A stretch of DNA of 64,000 bases from Tubulanus polymorphus (Eukaryota > Nemertea > Palaeonemertea > Tubulaniformes > Tubulanidae), in contig NC_134025.1 of assembly GCF_964204645.1 (NCBI RefSeq), forward strand, positions 17,948,001-18,012,000, given 5' to 3'. Each line of letters starts with the position of its first letter. Within the stretch, counting starts at the first letter, position 1. The notes below the pieces were generated by a model. That model did not search any database. It worked only from the letters and a program-made list of their open reading frames with translations, and was not told the origin of the DNA. The position numbers and the translations under genes are program-made. This document shows, piece after piece, positions 17,784 to 29,892 of the stretch.

Positions 17784-20477
17784 GGGTACTTCTAAAGTAC
17801 AAAACTACGAAATTAAGAAATATGAAACGAAATTACGAAATGCGAAAGTACGAAACGAAATACTATACGAAATGCTAAACTACGAAACGAAATGGTCATT
17901 TTTTCGCGGGTCCTGCTAAAGTATAAAATGTAATACGAAACGAAAATTTTGTAATTTTTGCGCTATAGCAGCGGAATCGTGGAGCTGGCTTAAACATGCG
18001 CACCCGGTCTAGTGTGGCAGGGTTCCGTGCCGCGATTCACCAAGAACCTTAGTGTCTGATGTATGGTTACACAGGATCGTAGAGCAACGTAGATACACTG
18101 TGGAGACAGCCACACTGCCAGGACTGGGTGAATGCCGCGACTGAGTTTAGCGATGCCATCAGGGAGAATGATCTGCGCATGCTCATATACAACTGGAAGG
18201 TAGCGATTAATAAATTACGGGTTAGAGAACGAAGTGTGCCTTAAAATATATCCTGCAGTGTAGGCTAAAAAATTGATACCTCGTTTCTCCTCTGCTGAGG
18301 AGCTTAAAAGTTGACCCGACCGGCCGCTAATCTACCCTGTACATTAATTTTTTCTGAGCTAAATGATCGATACTAGACAGGTTCAGATATGTCGGCCCGT
18401 GTCCAAGAACGGGATAATCCTATCGCGGTTACGAGCTCGGTGTCGCGTGAAGCGCTTGCCTTTCCTTTCTGCTACAGACAACCCCGCATAAGTCGTCATC
18501 GAAATAGTCGTATCATCACATCTCTCGTATAATTATTTTGGTCCCGATTTTTTTCTTCTTTAAACCTTATATAAAATAATGCTTATAACTCGTACTTTAT
18601 AAGTCGTATTTTCACGTAAGTCGTATCAAATATAAATTCCAAATCTTCTGATTTCATTCAAAATACCTCGCGCAAGTCGTAGCCCGATATGCCGGCAACA
18701 GATGAATCAAAAATACGCTACAATATTGTCTGTGTAAGTGTTTAGACTGTTAAAATGTAACTTTCTTGTGGTAGGGCACGATATATAGGACCTGCACGGT
18801 CAGCTCGGGATACGACTGGGCCGGGGACTAACCACGCTGGAACTTGAGAATCGTATATATCGTATTTTCACGGGTTATTCGCGGAATTCGTATAAAACCA
18901 CGAATTACAGATAACTCGTAAAAATATGACTTACACATAACTCGTACATCACGTAAGTCGTCGCAAAATCGTAAGTCCCGAGGGCTGCGACTTATGCGGT
19001 GTTGGCTGTATATCGGGCTAGTGACTAGCACTCTTGAGAGGGGCCGTGCATAAAGTACGTACGCTTTACTTCCGGGCATTTTTAACCCCACCCCTCCCCA
19101 TGTACGCTCTCTGTACGGTTTTCCATAACCCCCCCTTCCTTACGTACATACTTCAATGAATGACCCCCTCCCTGTAGATCCATGGCAAAATTCACCAGCA
19201 TTCATCAGAGGAGCTCCAACGACGATGTACCGTCGTATCGACGAAGTGAAAGACCGAGAGTGGGGAATTCCCAAGAATACTTCTACTCAATGAATACTCC
19301 CTCAAAGAAGGGTAAAGAAAAGAAAATTATAACATTCATAGGAATTTTTACAAAAAATTCAACTGCATGTATTTATTAGAAAAATTTTGGAAAAATACAA
19401 AATTACAGTTTTTTAATACAGAACCTGTATGAGCTGAAGAAAACAAAAATATAAAAGATATACATAAACACTCTGAGACAAGAAATTATGGTGGAAACAG
19501 GAGTGAACCAAGAAAATAAAGTAATTGACACATAAAAACATAAAATCTATCCATATTTGGAGACAAGAAGAGAACAACGGTGTATTGAGGAGAGCATCTT
19601 GACTAGGTACCTTCAGGAAAATAAAATTAAAATAGTTAAGAGAAATAGTCAAAATTCGTCATAGTAAATGTAAATTCACTTATGGATCAATTTGATCCTA
19701 GTGCACAGTTCATTTTGTGAAGCCTGAATTGTGTATGTAAGGAATAGCTCTCGACCCTCCGCCATAACGCCAATGAAATCATACAGTCCTATTCTACTCT
19801 TAGAAAAAACTTTCGTTATAAAACGCCAATGATGTTTCCCCCGTCTGTTATGTTAATAATTGATACATGTGGTCAGCAGTATCGCACTGTATCATTTATT
19901 TTCCATTATCAAAATGAAATAAACTAAGACCTTTACCCTGTCTGGATTTTGCAAGGGATGCGGATTCGAAAAGAAAATTCACGGCCGGAATTTTTTTCTA
20001 ATTGCTCGTCACTACGCTGTTAAGCGGTAAAAAGATCGTCATGTAGTCCATGTGTAGGGCCTATCATTTCACTATGCTTTACCGTGTCTGAGTTCGGGGA
20101 AATGGCGCAGCGTATTCATTATTTGTTTTTTGAGAACATCCTTCAAGTTTCTACTAATTGTAGACGTTCTTAAAACCCTCCAGTTTAAGAAAATAAATTC
20201 TTGAATATGGTACTTTCAAAAGATCATTTACATGCACCGCCGAGATTTTTACAGTCCCGTAGCGTTATAACGATCTTTGACCATAGTATGGGCGTGTGTT
20301 TGAAATGTGTCCATTTCGTTTCGTATTTCGGTTCGTATTATAGCACTTCTGGCAAAAAAATTTCCATTTCGTAATTTCGTAGTTTCTTAATTTCGTTTCG
20401 TTTCGTAATTTCGCTCCATATTTCGTAATTTCGTTTCATATTTCGTAATTTCGTAGTTTCGTACTTTAGCAGGACCC
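17784..20477. mobile_element. MULE-like DNA transposon, non-autonomous, 2,694 bp
   Basis: Long imperfect inverted ends: GGGTACTTCTAAAGTAC then AAAACTACGAAATTA.. on the left, and GGGTCCTGCTAAAGTACG then AAACTACGAAATTACG.. as the reverse complement of the right end. Both are built of repeated TACGAAAT/ATGAAACG motifs. An internal copy of the tip (GGGTCCTGCTAAAGT) is at 17,919. A 9-bp duplication flanks it. Long ends plus 9-bp duplication suggest Mutator-like. No transposase ORF seen. A second right end is at 29,345-29,677. Confidence 0.8.
18475..19008. mobile_element. pogo/Tigger-like MITE, 534 bp
   Basis: Ends CAGACAACCCCGCATAAGTCG and (reverse complement of the right end) CAGCCAACACCGCATAAGTCG, flanked by TA on both sides. 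The interior is rich in CGTAAGTCG and ACTCGTA repeats. The CAG tip and TA target fit the pogo branch of Tc1/mariner. No ORF. It lies inside the MULE-like element. Confidence 0.8.
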
Positions 20478-20486
20478 TTCAGCAAG
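20478..20486. repeat. Target-site duplication TTCAGCAAG, right
   Basis: Matches 17,775-17,783; hAT transposase reading resumes directly after it. Confidence 0.9.
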
Positions 20487-22880
20487 AACGAATAGAAACC
20501 AACAGACAAATCTTGAAATCAGTTGTGGAGACTGTTGTTCTGTGTGGTAAGCAAAATCTACCTCTAAGGGGACACAGAGAATCGCAGAATTGAGATTAGA
20601 AATGGAATATTGTCGGGGTCAGTGTTACGATGCGCTGGAAATGTTGCTGGCAAACATTAGGGTATGGCTACATTAATAGTACAGGAGTTCCCTAAGGCTA
20701 TATACACGCACTGCGCTTCGCATCGATTGAATTTATGTCTTGTTGCCTCCTGTGAAATTCAAGTGGTAAGGAATATGCTGGACACCCTTGGAGAACTAAG
20801 TCGTTTCTTTTCATCTTCTTCAAAAAAATCAAGAACTGCTTTCAAGTACCATAGAATCTGTTGTTCCTGAAACAAAGAAGAAAAAATTACTAGACGTTTG
20901 TAAAACCCGATGGGTTCTGAGACTAGATGTGATGGAAACCTTTTCTGAGATATACAAGCCAGTTTTGATAACCTTACTGGAAATTGCTGAAAATGTTGGC
21001 CGTGAATGGAATCTAGAATCAGTGAAAAAAGCAAATGGCTTCTACCAAAATATTTCTAATTTTCACTTCATAATGGCATTTGTTGTTACTCGTGAGGTGT
21101 TTCAGCTGACCCCTAGAACACTGAGAAATAGCCTTGCAACACTGCGTGGCAATATTGATGCAAACCACCTTGTGTGGCACCAGCAAACATCCTCAATAAC
21201 CGAATCACTCGACGTCCCCATAACCAAGCCAAGAACGTGTGGCCGGCAACGTACCAGAGAGAATACACCAGCAGACACTGTGGAGGAGTACTACAAAAGG
21301 ATACTCTCTATTCCTGTAATTGATCATCTCGTCCAGCAGTTGGACGACCGGTTCTTCCAAGCGGGACAGGAAGACATTATAAATGGTTTTTCTATTTAAC
21401 CAACATTTGTGGTGTCTACTAGTACTGAAAGTAATCGGAAGGAGAAATTCTTGCAGTTTTGTAAAAGATATGCTGAGGATTTGCCAGCTCATGGTGCCAT
21501 TAATGGTAAACTATTGCTATGGGAAACTAATTGGAAGCAAAATGATCTAGACAATTTACCTGGAGGTTTGAGAGTTCTTCTCCCTTCAGTGGATGGTACT
21601 TTGTTTCCAAACATCTTAACGGCACTGAGAATTTTAGGAAATATACCAGTTACAACCTGCCAATGCGAGCGATCTATTTCAGCTCTCCATAGAATAAAAT
21701 CATATATGCGCACAACAATGTCGCATGATGGATCAAATGGACTTGCTCTTATGACTGCCAACTATGACATACCCATTGATATTGAAGCTGTCATTGATGA
21801 CTTCGCAAGACGGAATAGAAGGAGAATGGTGTTAGACAACGTATTTGAATGTAGAGTCTGTTTTATGTACTGTACGTAAACTCAGTCCAAAAACGATACT
21901 TGATCTGAATCTGATCGATTTTTTTATGTTTTAAAATCCGTCTTGCTGTTTTTTTTTACTTTTGCAATTTTACTGAGTGGGACATCATTGTAACAAACCC
22001 TATGCAATGATGAACATTCATTTCATTCTTCCGTAGTTTATGAATAGGTTCCACTGTATGGTTAGTCTGTACATAGTTAGGGTTTTCTGTTTCTTCACAG
22101 AAAACCCTATTGAAATTCGCGTGATTATTATTATTTTTTCCCTTTTCCACATAGTTTTTGTTAAAAGTGTAAGGGCTTCCTTACCTTACCGCTGTCGCGG
22201 ATACAATCCGTATGATATCCTTCAGCTCACTTCAATCTCCAGATACTGCATGGGAATTTTGATAAATCCACGTTATAAAGGCACTGTCGAGCCGTAAACA
22301 TCGGAAAATTGGCTCCGTTCAATTAGTAGCCATGTTGTGTTTTCTTTCCGACATTTCTCTCTTCTTTTCGAGGAAGAGCTATCGAATAATTCCCTCTCTT
22401 CTCCACAATCAATTTCAAAGTCAATTTTATGAATTTATTGCTCAGCGGGTCCGAGTCCAATAGTTTACGAGTCCGGCGTTCGCGTGTCTGACGGGTTTAC
22501 GGGCATTTGTTTGTTACCTCTTTAATATTTTTGATTTCTTGTTATTCCGGTTATTTCATTTAAGTATATTTCTGATCAGTTCATTAACCAAAAGCGACAA
22601 TAAACAGATTTTGAATTGATCAAGTTTAAATCAAGGTCGTTGAGTCGCGGATGGCTACTAGAATTACGTTCGTCTCAGAGAGAAACAAACGACAGAAAAG
22701 TATCAGGTGATTATCGATAGCCTACTACGGTACACACAGTTGACAAACAGTGTTAGGCCTGTGCCGGTTGGTGCGTACTGGGACTAAATATACTGGTTGG
22801 TCAGTTGGTTCGGCTGTGAAGTGTGGTAGCTAAGAAAGCCTACCGCAGTACCGGTATTTATTTGTATAGGCCTATTATAT

Positions 22881-23098
22881 AGTAGCCAATACCAACAACG
22901 TAGTTGTTTCCCGTACGTGACTGTATGGTGATCTCCACAGGTTAACCGTACGTGAGTTCCCTACTAACGTCGTACGTGAGTTTCTAGTAGCCAATACCAT
23001 TTTTTTAAGTACGAAGTTGTTACCCGTACGTGACTGTACGGTGATATCCACAGGTTAACCGTACGTGAGTTCCCTAAAAACGCCGTACGTGAGTTCCT
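22881..23098. repeat. Two tandem ~105-bp units rich in CCGTACGTGA
   Basis: Units start at 22,881 and 22,986 with AGTAGCCAATACCA and contain CCGTACGTGACTGTA(T/C)GGTGAT and CACAGGTTAACCGTACGTGA. The inverse of one unit is at 24,331-24,391, so 22.99-24.39 kb is bounded by inverted repeats, possibly another nested element. Confidence 0.7.
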
Positions 23099-23439
23099 AT
23101 AATCTGCAAACGCGCATGCGTGAAAGAATAGAGTTTGGGTTAGGTGAGGCTAGGCTATTTGTAAATCAAATTTCATCCACCCTGCAGTTACGTTCTGTGG
23201 CACAGTGGGTAAATCACTGGACTACAACTGGATTTTTTGGTTTACCTTTGTTAGCGATATAAAGTTGGCATTGAGCCAATTTCATGTAAAATCGCGGTAC
23301 GTTTTTTTTTATGTGAGCATTTGTTTCATTGGTTCTCGGGTTAAACGTTTAATCGATGCGCTTGAAGACATGACGAACCTCCGTCGATGTACATGGTCAA
23401 CTTTGTTAAAATTCTACGATAAACTGTTTTTGGCGGGAA

Positions 23440-23600
23440 AATTCTTAGCTCTCGCATATAAAAGTGCGATGACCTCGATTGGAGGGCGTTGTCTCTACGA
23501 GCGAATGTGATTGGCTGTTTTTGGGATATACGGGGAATTCCGGCGCTACTAAAATAATTATGGGAAAGCCATAGCATGGCGAACGTTTCATTGGACTAGG
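23440..23600. repeat. CCAAT-containing dispersed sequence, related to 28,360-28,475
   Basis: Both stretches share GATTGGCTGTTTTTGGG / AATTGGTTGTTTTGGG, a CAGCGCT/CGGCGCT block, then GGGAAA.CCA..C.ATG and ATTGG. Divergent copies of an uncharacterised repeat. Confidence 0.4.
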
Positions 23601-24330
23601 TGCCGTATACGAGCAAATTTCAAATGCTCATTGCTGATGAGAATGTAATTATTATCCGCCATAGGTATTGTTTCATTTTAATACCCGGTGATTGATTTGA
23701 TTGACACTGAAGTGCAAGCGAACATTCACTTACACAAGGCCTCCACGTGCGCGCGGATTGCTATAATAGACTGTTGCATAGGCCTACACAAACACACGCT
23801 CGTACAGTATACACTACTAGACGCTGCTTGCTGGCGCGTCTGACATTTCATCAACAGAAGATGAGCGCTATGTTTTCTGTTTGATATAATTTATAATAAA
23901 TTGTAATTTCTTGTGACCTGAAAATATTAAGCAGCAATATTCCGCGGCCATACGTTGGAAGAAGTTTCCGAGACTAAATATTCAGCCACCCTCTGATATG
24001 TGACATCATATGAATTTTATTTGAATATTTTTTCATATTGTGAAAAATATTTCTTTGAAAATATAATATAGTTTCCCTGCCGCGCCTACCTGTACCCTAC
24101 GAAATGTATATATTTGGTCTTATTTCACTACAAAATAATTCTTTGAGAAAGATGAAATACAATATAGGCCTAGAACTTTGAAGTCACGAATTCACGAATT
24201 AAAAAGATTTTTCAAGCAATGCCCTTACCCCAAACAACCTCTGGCTTTCAAGGTAAACCACACTTTGCCCATGGGCAATTTATTTTTCGTTTGGTTTCGA
24301 ATCCCAATATTGCAAGTCTGAGCGTCAAAG

Positions 24331-24391
24331 TACTCACATACGGTTAACCTGTAGAAATCACCATACAGTCACGTACAGGTAACAACAGCGT
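24331..24391. repeat. Inverted copy of the 22.9-23.1 kb unit
   Basis: ACTCACATACGGTTAACCTG and CACCATACAGTCACGTACAGG are the reverse complement of the units at 22,881-23,098. Confidence 0.7.
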
Positions 24392-24477
24392 TTTAAGTAT
24401 TAAGTGAGTACGACAAGCCTACCATGCCTATGTAGTACAAGCCCAACTTTTTCCCTCTCGTTTGCCCTACAGTGATG

Positions 24478-26050
24478 TTACTATAAACTGGTGCAATTAT
24501 AACATGGATAGGATTTGGTCAGGACTAGCCTAAAGTCTAATTCAGTCTATGTACTAATTCACTCGATAGGCCTATTTTTAAAACAATACAGTGAAGTATT
24601 CACACGCAGAAAGGCTAATTGATTTGAGCCATGTGATTAAATTTGGCCAGGCCTTCTCTGACCTGCTGAAATTAATAGTCAAACCAAAAGGTTCATGTGG
24701 TCACGGCTTGTACACCAGAAATCATTGTAGGCCTGTACATTTTGCTGTTCGTAGGTTTGGTATACCGATTTCTCCATTCTTGACTGATAAGTGTACGGTA
24801 CAGCTGTACGCATTATACAATTGTTCCAATGGGAATAGGGCCTATTGATTGGGCTTATTATTTCCTGCTTTAGAATACTGAAATAAGCCCAACGTTCATT
24901 CAAATATCCAACATCGGTGAAAGTTTGATTACTGTATACATGTACTGTAGGTTTTCATGTTGTATGAATATTTTGCAGTTCAAATGGGTATGATGCTGAT
25001 TCCAATGTCAAACGCATGCAGTTAGATGGTCAAGGACAGTCAACACCAAGATATCTCTCTTCGACCGATGTTGCACCATAGAAGATCTGATTCTTTCAAC
25101 TCAAGGAAGTGATTCAACACGATCGACATAACACTGGAATAGGTTTGCAGTAACTAACGGTTCATTTCATTTAGTCCTATGTACTTTTTAGCCAATTTGG
25201 ATGTGATTGTAATTGAAACTCTGGAACTGTTAACAAAAGACAAGTTGAAAAAACAAGTTATGCTTGATTCTCATGTTCAAATTTAATTCAAATTCAAATT
25301 TATTTTATTTCATCATATTTACAAAGCATATCATTGGTTCATACAGTAATAAAAATTAGGACAGAACAAATATTATTACAGAATTTCCAAAAAGGCAATG
25401 AATTTCTATAATTAAATGAACATTATTTTTCTAATAACTCAGATCAAGAGTGACTCTCCCGTTTATTAGGAAACACACGCAACTAGTGGAATAGGTTTGA
25501 TTTACACACATGTTGCAGGTATCAATTGTTTATCACTGTAGAATTATAATCCATAAAAGCCAAAATCAACATCAGCCGGAAACCCAGACCAGATCAATTC
25601 ATAATTTATTGATTGAATCTACACTACAATATATGTGTTTATTCAAATATTTCGATAAAAACATCAACTTCTTAAATCTATTCTAAATCATAATACGTTC
25701 TTATCTGTAAATTCACTCAATCTATCGACTCAGCAGGTGCTTAAGATGAGTTCTTAATAGGACAGATCCATTTTTAAGCGTGGTGATAATACAGTATCAT
25801 GATGTTTGAATGCCAAAATAAATGCCTGGTCAAATAAATTAATATTTGTTGATTGTACGTCCGCGTATGTTCGGTTTCAAAGCTGATTCATATTTGACGT
25901 TTACACAGTGGTAGCATATTAGGTTCGAATCTGTCAATGCATTTTATTCTATGTATCGATATTCCAATTTACTACAATTCCCATCTTTCTGAATGGCTTT
26001 GCAGAAAACCCGTCATCGCTGCTTGGCAGCTATATTTAATATTTTTTTCA
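24478..26050 (-). repeat. 1.58-kb interspersed repeat, copy 1 (inverted relative to 40.1-41.66 kb)
   Basis: The reverse complement matches 40,075-41,658 over its whole length with few differences. In the other orientation it contains TAATAAAATAAATTTGAATT, resembling the 3' end of non-LTR elements, but no coding sequence remains. It may be a LINE 3' region or a non-autonomous element. Confidence 0.8.
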
Positions 26051-26947
26051 GAAATTTAAAGCAGCCTGTTTATGGATATCCTAGATAAATTTCATGTCAT
26101 TTACAGGTATTCAGCGAAACAGTTCTATACGTTGCGTTATATGGTATAATTCTATGAATTGCATAACCTTAATTTAGTGAATCAGTATTGAGGAAAACCG
26201 TTTTGTGCAATTGGTATGCTATTAATTTACTCGTTTTTCTGAAGGCTTGTCTGGTTGAGAAGGGACTATTGTTACATGAATTAATTTCATGTCACCAAAT
26301 GTCAGGCAATTAGAAATGGTGCACTACAGCAGTATTGATAGAATAGATAATATGAAAAATGTGTTGATTCTATAAAGATTTTAATTTCTTTAATTTGTTT
26401 TTGCTAATACCTTACCTTGTCTCAGATTAAGATATTTGTCTCTCAGTATTACTATTTTGTTGAATCATGGAAATTTGATTTTCGTTAAGTATATTTTATG
26501 ATTTGAACTTCAAATGAATTTCATCTGTTTTTATTTGAAAAGCGTCTGTATCACCATTCTCAAATTCATGCCAGAATATTTTTCATTTCTCGATACAAGT
26601 AGTGAAATTACGTGAAATAAAAATAGGTTCAGTATCATAATAATCATCTTTAGTTGTTGTTTCATTTATGTCCACATATATTTTACCCTTACATGCATCA
26701 GATTTACTCAGCAGGACTCAATAGACCATAAAAAACATTGAGGACTTTTATCTTATTACATATTTTTTTGCTATTTTAATGCCACAGTTGCTCTGGTAGG
26801 GCTTAAAATTTTACAAACGTCTTGGGGAGGGCCAACCCTTGGTGGCTTTGCCCCTTCGGTGCTCGTCTCGTCGTTGTAATACAAATTTGGACAGGTGCCC
26901 TCTTGAATGAGTGCTACCCCTTAAATTTGGGCCTGGATCCGCCCCTG

Positions 26948-27740
26948 TATACGATGTAGTTTCTTTGAAAGTTGATTATTGCATTGTAGTACTCTATTTA
27001 GAACTATAGGGTGTAATTGTAATGGTATAAGTAGGGTTTTTTCTTTTTTTCGTTAGGTTGTATTCTTGATTGTATGATATGATCTCTGAGTTACCATGTG
27101 ATGTTGACGTGCTACTTATTTGTTGGTTCTGTCAGATATTGTAATCGGTTTTTAGAAGATGCGCGAAAGGGATTAACCCTTTCTTTTTTGGTTCTTAGGT
27201 GGGATCTGAGTAGTATTGTTTGATTTGTTGCAAATTGAAGGTCCGAATTGGGGGGCCGGGATGGTGCACGCTTATTGTTCGGACGGGCGTCCACCTCGCG
27301 GTCCGGAGTCTGTGTCTTAGTTTAGTTCAGTTGTTTTACGTGTGCCTAGCGTATCCCGTTGCGGGTTTCTTAGTTTAGTTCTTCAGTATGTTGCCGCAAC
27401 GTTGTCGGTGAGTTGGTTGATTTAATTTGGTTATTATTAGTCTCTGTTTATGTGTGTTAGATTTAAAGTGATTAGAAATTAGTTTATTGAGTTTTTTACT
27501 TAGTTTCTGACTTAGCGTTAGCCTCCTAGTCAAAGTGGCATGTGAAGGGGAAGCACCGAATGGTGCCTGTGGCAATATCAAAGTTTTTAATGCATGTTAT
27601 TTTTGTATCGTTTTTTTGTAGTTAATCATATCTGATCGCAGTAATCGAAGCAATAAATTCAGGGCAAGTTCAGAGAGATATAACGACGTTGTGGTTGTTG
27701 TTTTCTCAGTTGTATGTCGCAGTATCGTAACGTGGATAGA
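26948..27740 (+). repeat. BEL/Pao LTR remainder
   Basis: Continues the sequence broken at 15,907. It contains TTAACCCTTTCTTTT, a GGTGCACGCTTATTGTTCGG segment, CACCTCGCGGTCCGG and AATAAA at about 27,650, a make-up I associate with BEL/Pao LTRs. The exact end (near CTCAGTTG) is uncertain. Confidence 0.5.
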
Positions 27741-29344
27741 GGAATTTTTAGTCTAGCTCTACATTAAATGTTACTTGAACGGCACTAGCCTTAATAATAT
27801 CATAGATGATGAAATGCTCACTAATTTTGACCCACCTTATATTGTGACCTGCCCCAGGATAACTTTTAAATTCGGAGCTTAATGTGTTACAATTAAATAT
27901 GCATATGGCCTACAGCAAACTTGATGAGTTAAAACTTATACAATTGTATTAAAACAATTCTAGTAAAAGAATTCGATATGAACTTGATATTACTCTGTGA
28001 AACATTTATAGCTGATTTTACTGCTAATCTTTGTCATATACCAAAACATTTTATTGGAATTCAAAAAAAAACCCGGTCGTTGTGGAGAAACAAGGTTTTC
28101 ATTTTTGTTATCCTGTTCGTAATGACGTCATGTTGTCTCCTAGGTCAGTCGATTTCGTGCCGTTCACTTTTCTCCGTAACAACAAAAATTATAGCCTTTT
28201 CGCAGTATACAACTTATTTGTACTATTGAATGATGGATCAAGTTCATTGCGCTGTTCCATAATTCCGTCATTTGATGTAAAAAACATATACAAGATTCCT
28301 TGAAAAGTTATGGCTAGACTATGGCACATATTATCGGCACGGCACTGCTATGTCGAGCGCGCTGACGTAATTATGGAAAACCCGCACTCTAATTGGTTGT
28401 TTTGGGAATGCCAGCGCTTTTGACGTATTTAAGGGAAACCAGGCTATGATTGGTTGTTACTAGGATGATGTGTAAGAGGCTAGCACGCGCGCCGCCGATG
28501 TATGAGAGAGCTGTTCATAATATCATCACTGAATGCTGACTGCTGCGTGCATAAAAACGTACTATATATAGCAGACACGAGGTATTACACTGACGCGCGC
28601 GTCTATACCAATGTATTATCTTGCCGCTGTGAGTTGATGAAATAAGCAAATAATGTAAGAATAACATCGGGAAATGATTTTTATTTTTAGTCCTGCCGTA
28701 CACTCAGCCTATTGATATACAAATGGAGCGAATTTAATTGACCAGACTGTGGTTTCCAGATGAAAGGCTTTTTCACTGTGCAACCTGGGCATATATTCAT
28801 GATACATGAAATCGTGCATTCAAGCGTGCGTGCCGAATTTTGAGAAAGGGCCTCGTCGGCTTAGCCTTGATATGCAAATTAGCCAAGTGCACGAATTGCA
28901 AATTCAATAAAATTTTAATCCACAAAAATGTCAAATCCATGTCAATTTTACTTTATTGAGCAAAAAATTCAAATTCACCGAATTCCATTTTATTTTATTC
29001 TACATTCAAATGTATTCACTAGACGATCGGTAAAGATTTATCTGAGGTATTCGTTCGTGCCAGCCCCAGTGTTTCTGTTAGTACTGTTACTTATAAAACA
29101 CAGCCAGTCTAATGAAAAACGATCTTCGTCATTCAAACCTACCAGGGCAGAAGAACCGACCACATGTTTGAAGTTTCCTAGTTTAGCCTCAGGCTTCATT
29201 TTTGGTTTCCTGGAAACCTTCACTATGCATCTACTCAGATCAGGTGACTTTCTTGTTCTATAAGGCGAGTCATGTTGTTTGATCCACGATGGAGGAAATG
29301 AAATAACGACACACAATACAGATTCTGGTGTATATTCATCATGT
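27741..29344. other. No gene recognised
   Basis: Holds the divergent CCAAT-containing repeat copy at 28,360-28,475. Open frames at 27,978-28,303 and 28,928-29,263 show no domain and have the composition of A+T-rich noncoding DNA. Confidence 0.4.
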
Positions 29345-29677
29345 CAACTTTGGGACCGTCTCAAAATGTAAATAGGCTAAACACCTTCCAGTTTTTAAGA
29401 ACATAAATTCTTGATTACTTTCAAAAGATCGATGACATGTGCCGCCAAAGTGTTGACAGTTCCGTGGCGTTATAACGAGCTTTGACGGCATGGACGTGTT
29501 TGAAATATAACCATTTTGTTTCACATTTCGTTTCGTACTATAACACTACTCGCAAAAATTCACATTTCGTAATTTCGTTTCGCCTTTCGTAATTACGTAG
29601 TTCCGTAATTACGCTTCAAATTACGTAATTTCATTTCATATTTGGTAATTTCGTTGTTTCGTACTTCAGCAGGACCC
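29345..29677. mobile_element. Right end of a second MULE-like copy
   Basis: Matches 20,110-20,477: CCTTCCAGTTTTTAAGAA.., TTACTTTCAAAAGATCGAT, GGCGTTATAACGAGCTTTGA, then TTTCGTAATTACG repeats ending GTACTTCAGCAGGACCC. The left end is not found nearby, so it is truncated or older. Confidence 0.75.
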
Positions 29678-29828
29678 GGGGCTCACAAACAAGGTTAAAT
29701 CTATTTCCCAGACGTGGGTCTGAGGCGTAATGGCGTCATGAGACTGATGACATCATCACATTGATTTCTAAGGTCGTGTGGAGCTTGCCAAAAATATCGA
29801 ATAACTACATTAGGGATCTGAAGGATTT

Positions 29829-29892
29829 ACTATCTATAGTGAAAATGAAGAAATTCCGTGTTTTTGGAAAATTCCGCGATATGACAACACCG
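29829..29892 (-). mobile_element. SINE-like repeat R1, short fragment
   Basis: Carries GTGAAAATGAAGAAATTCCG, GGAAAATTCCGCG and ATATGACAACACCG, the 5' end of R1. Confidence 0.7.

Larger units (their letters stand above)
16930..21879 (+). pseudogene. hAT transposase (P52rIPK/ZMYM-like type), interrupted
   Basis: Exon 1 is 16,930-17,018 (MPMVNIDMKQPSPHTS.., donor GTATGT). Exon 2 starts at 17,314 after TTTTTAG and is in phase. It holds a TTF-type zinc-finger start, WAWLNQYPWLIYSKDVDGAF and CRSCVLF. A frameshift near 17,668 and a 2.7-kb insertion (17,784-20,477) follow. Downstream pieces give HCASHRLNLCL (20,710), CKTRW (20,900) and the dimerisation end CQCERSISALHRIKSYMRTT (21,660-21,715). Stops and frameshifts between pieces show it is inactive. 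hAT catalytic residues include an Asp in each RNase-H strand and a Glu near the CxxH/RW region; not all can be placed here. Confidence 0.8.
15908..26947 (+). mobile_element. hAT transposon inserted in the BEL/Pao element
   Basis: Terminal inverted repeats CAGGGGCGGATACAGG (15,908) and CTGGATCCGCCCCTG (to 26,947) match the CAGGGGCGGAT-type ends of animal hAT elements. A hAT-like transposase lies inside on the plus strand. Flanks share only TATAC instead of a clean 8-bp duplication, so the junction has decayed or rearranged. The 11-kb length is inflated by a 2.7-kb nested element and other repeats. Confidence 0.8.

Noticed and set aside
28928-29263. 111-aa ORF with a hydrophobic stretch
   Set aside because: No domain, and another ORF of similar length overlaps it on the other strand; likely chance.
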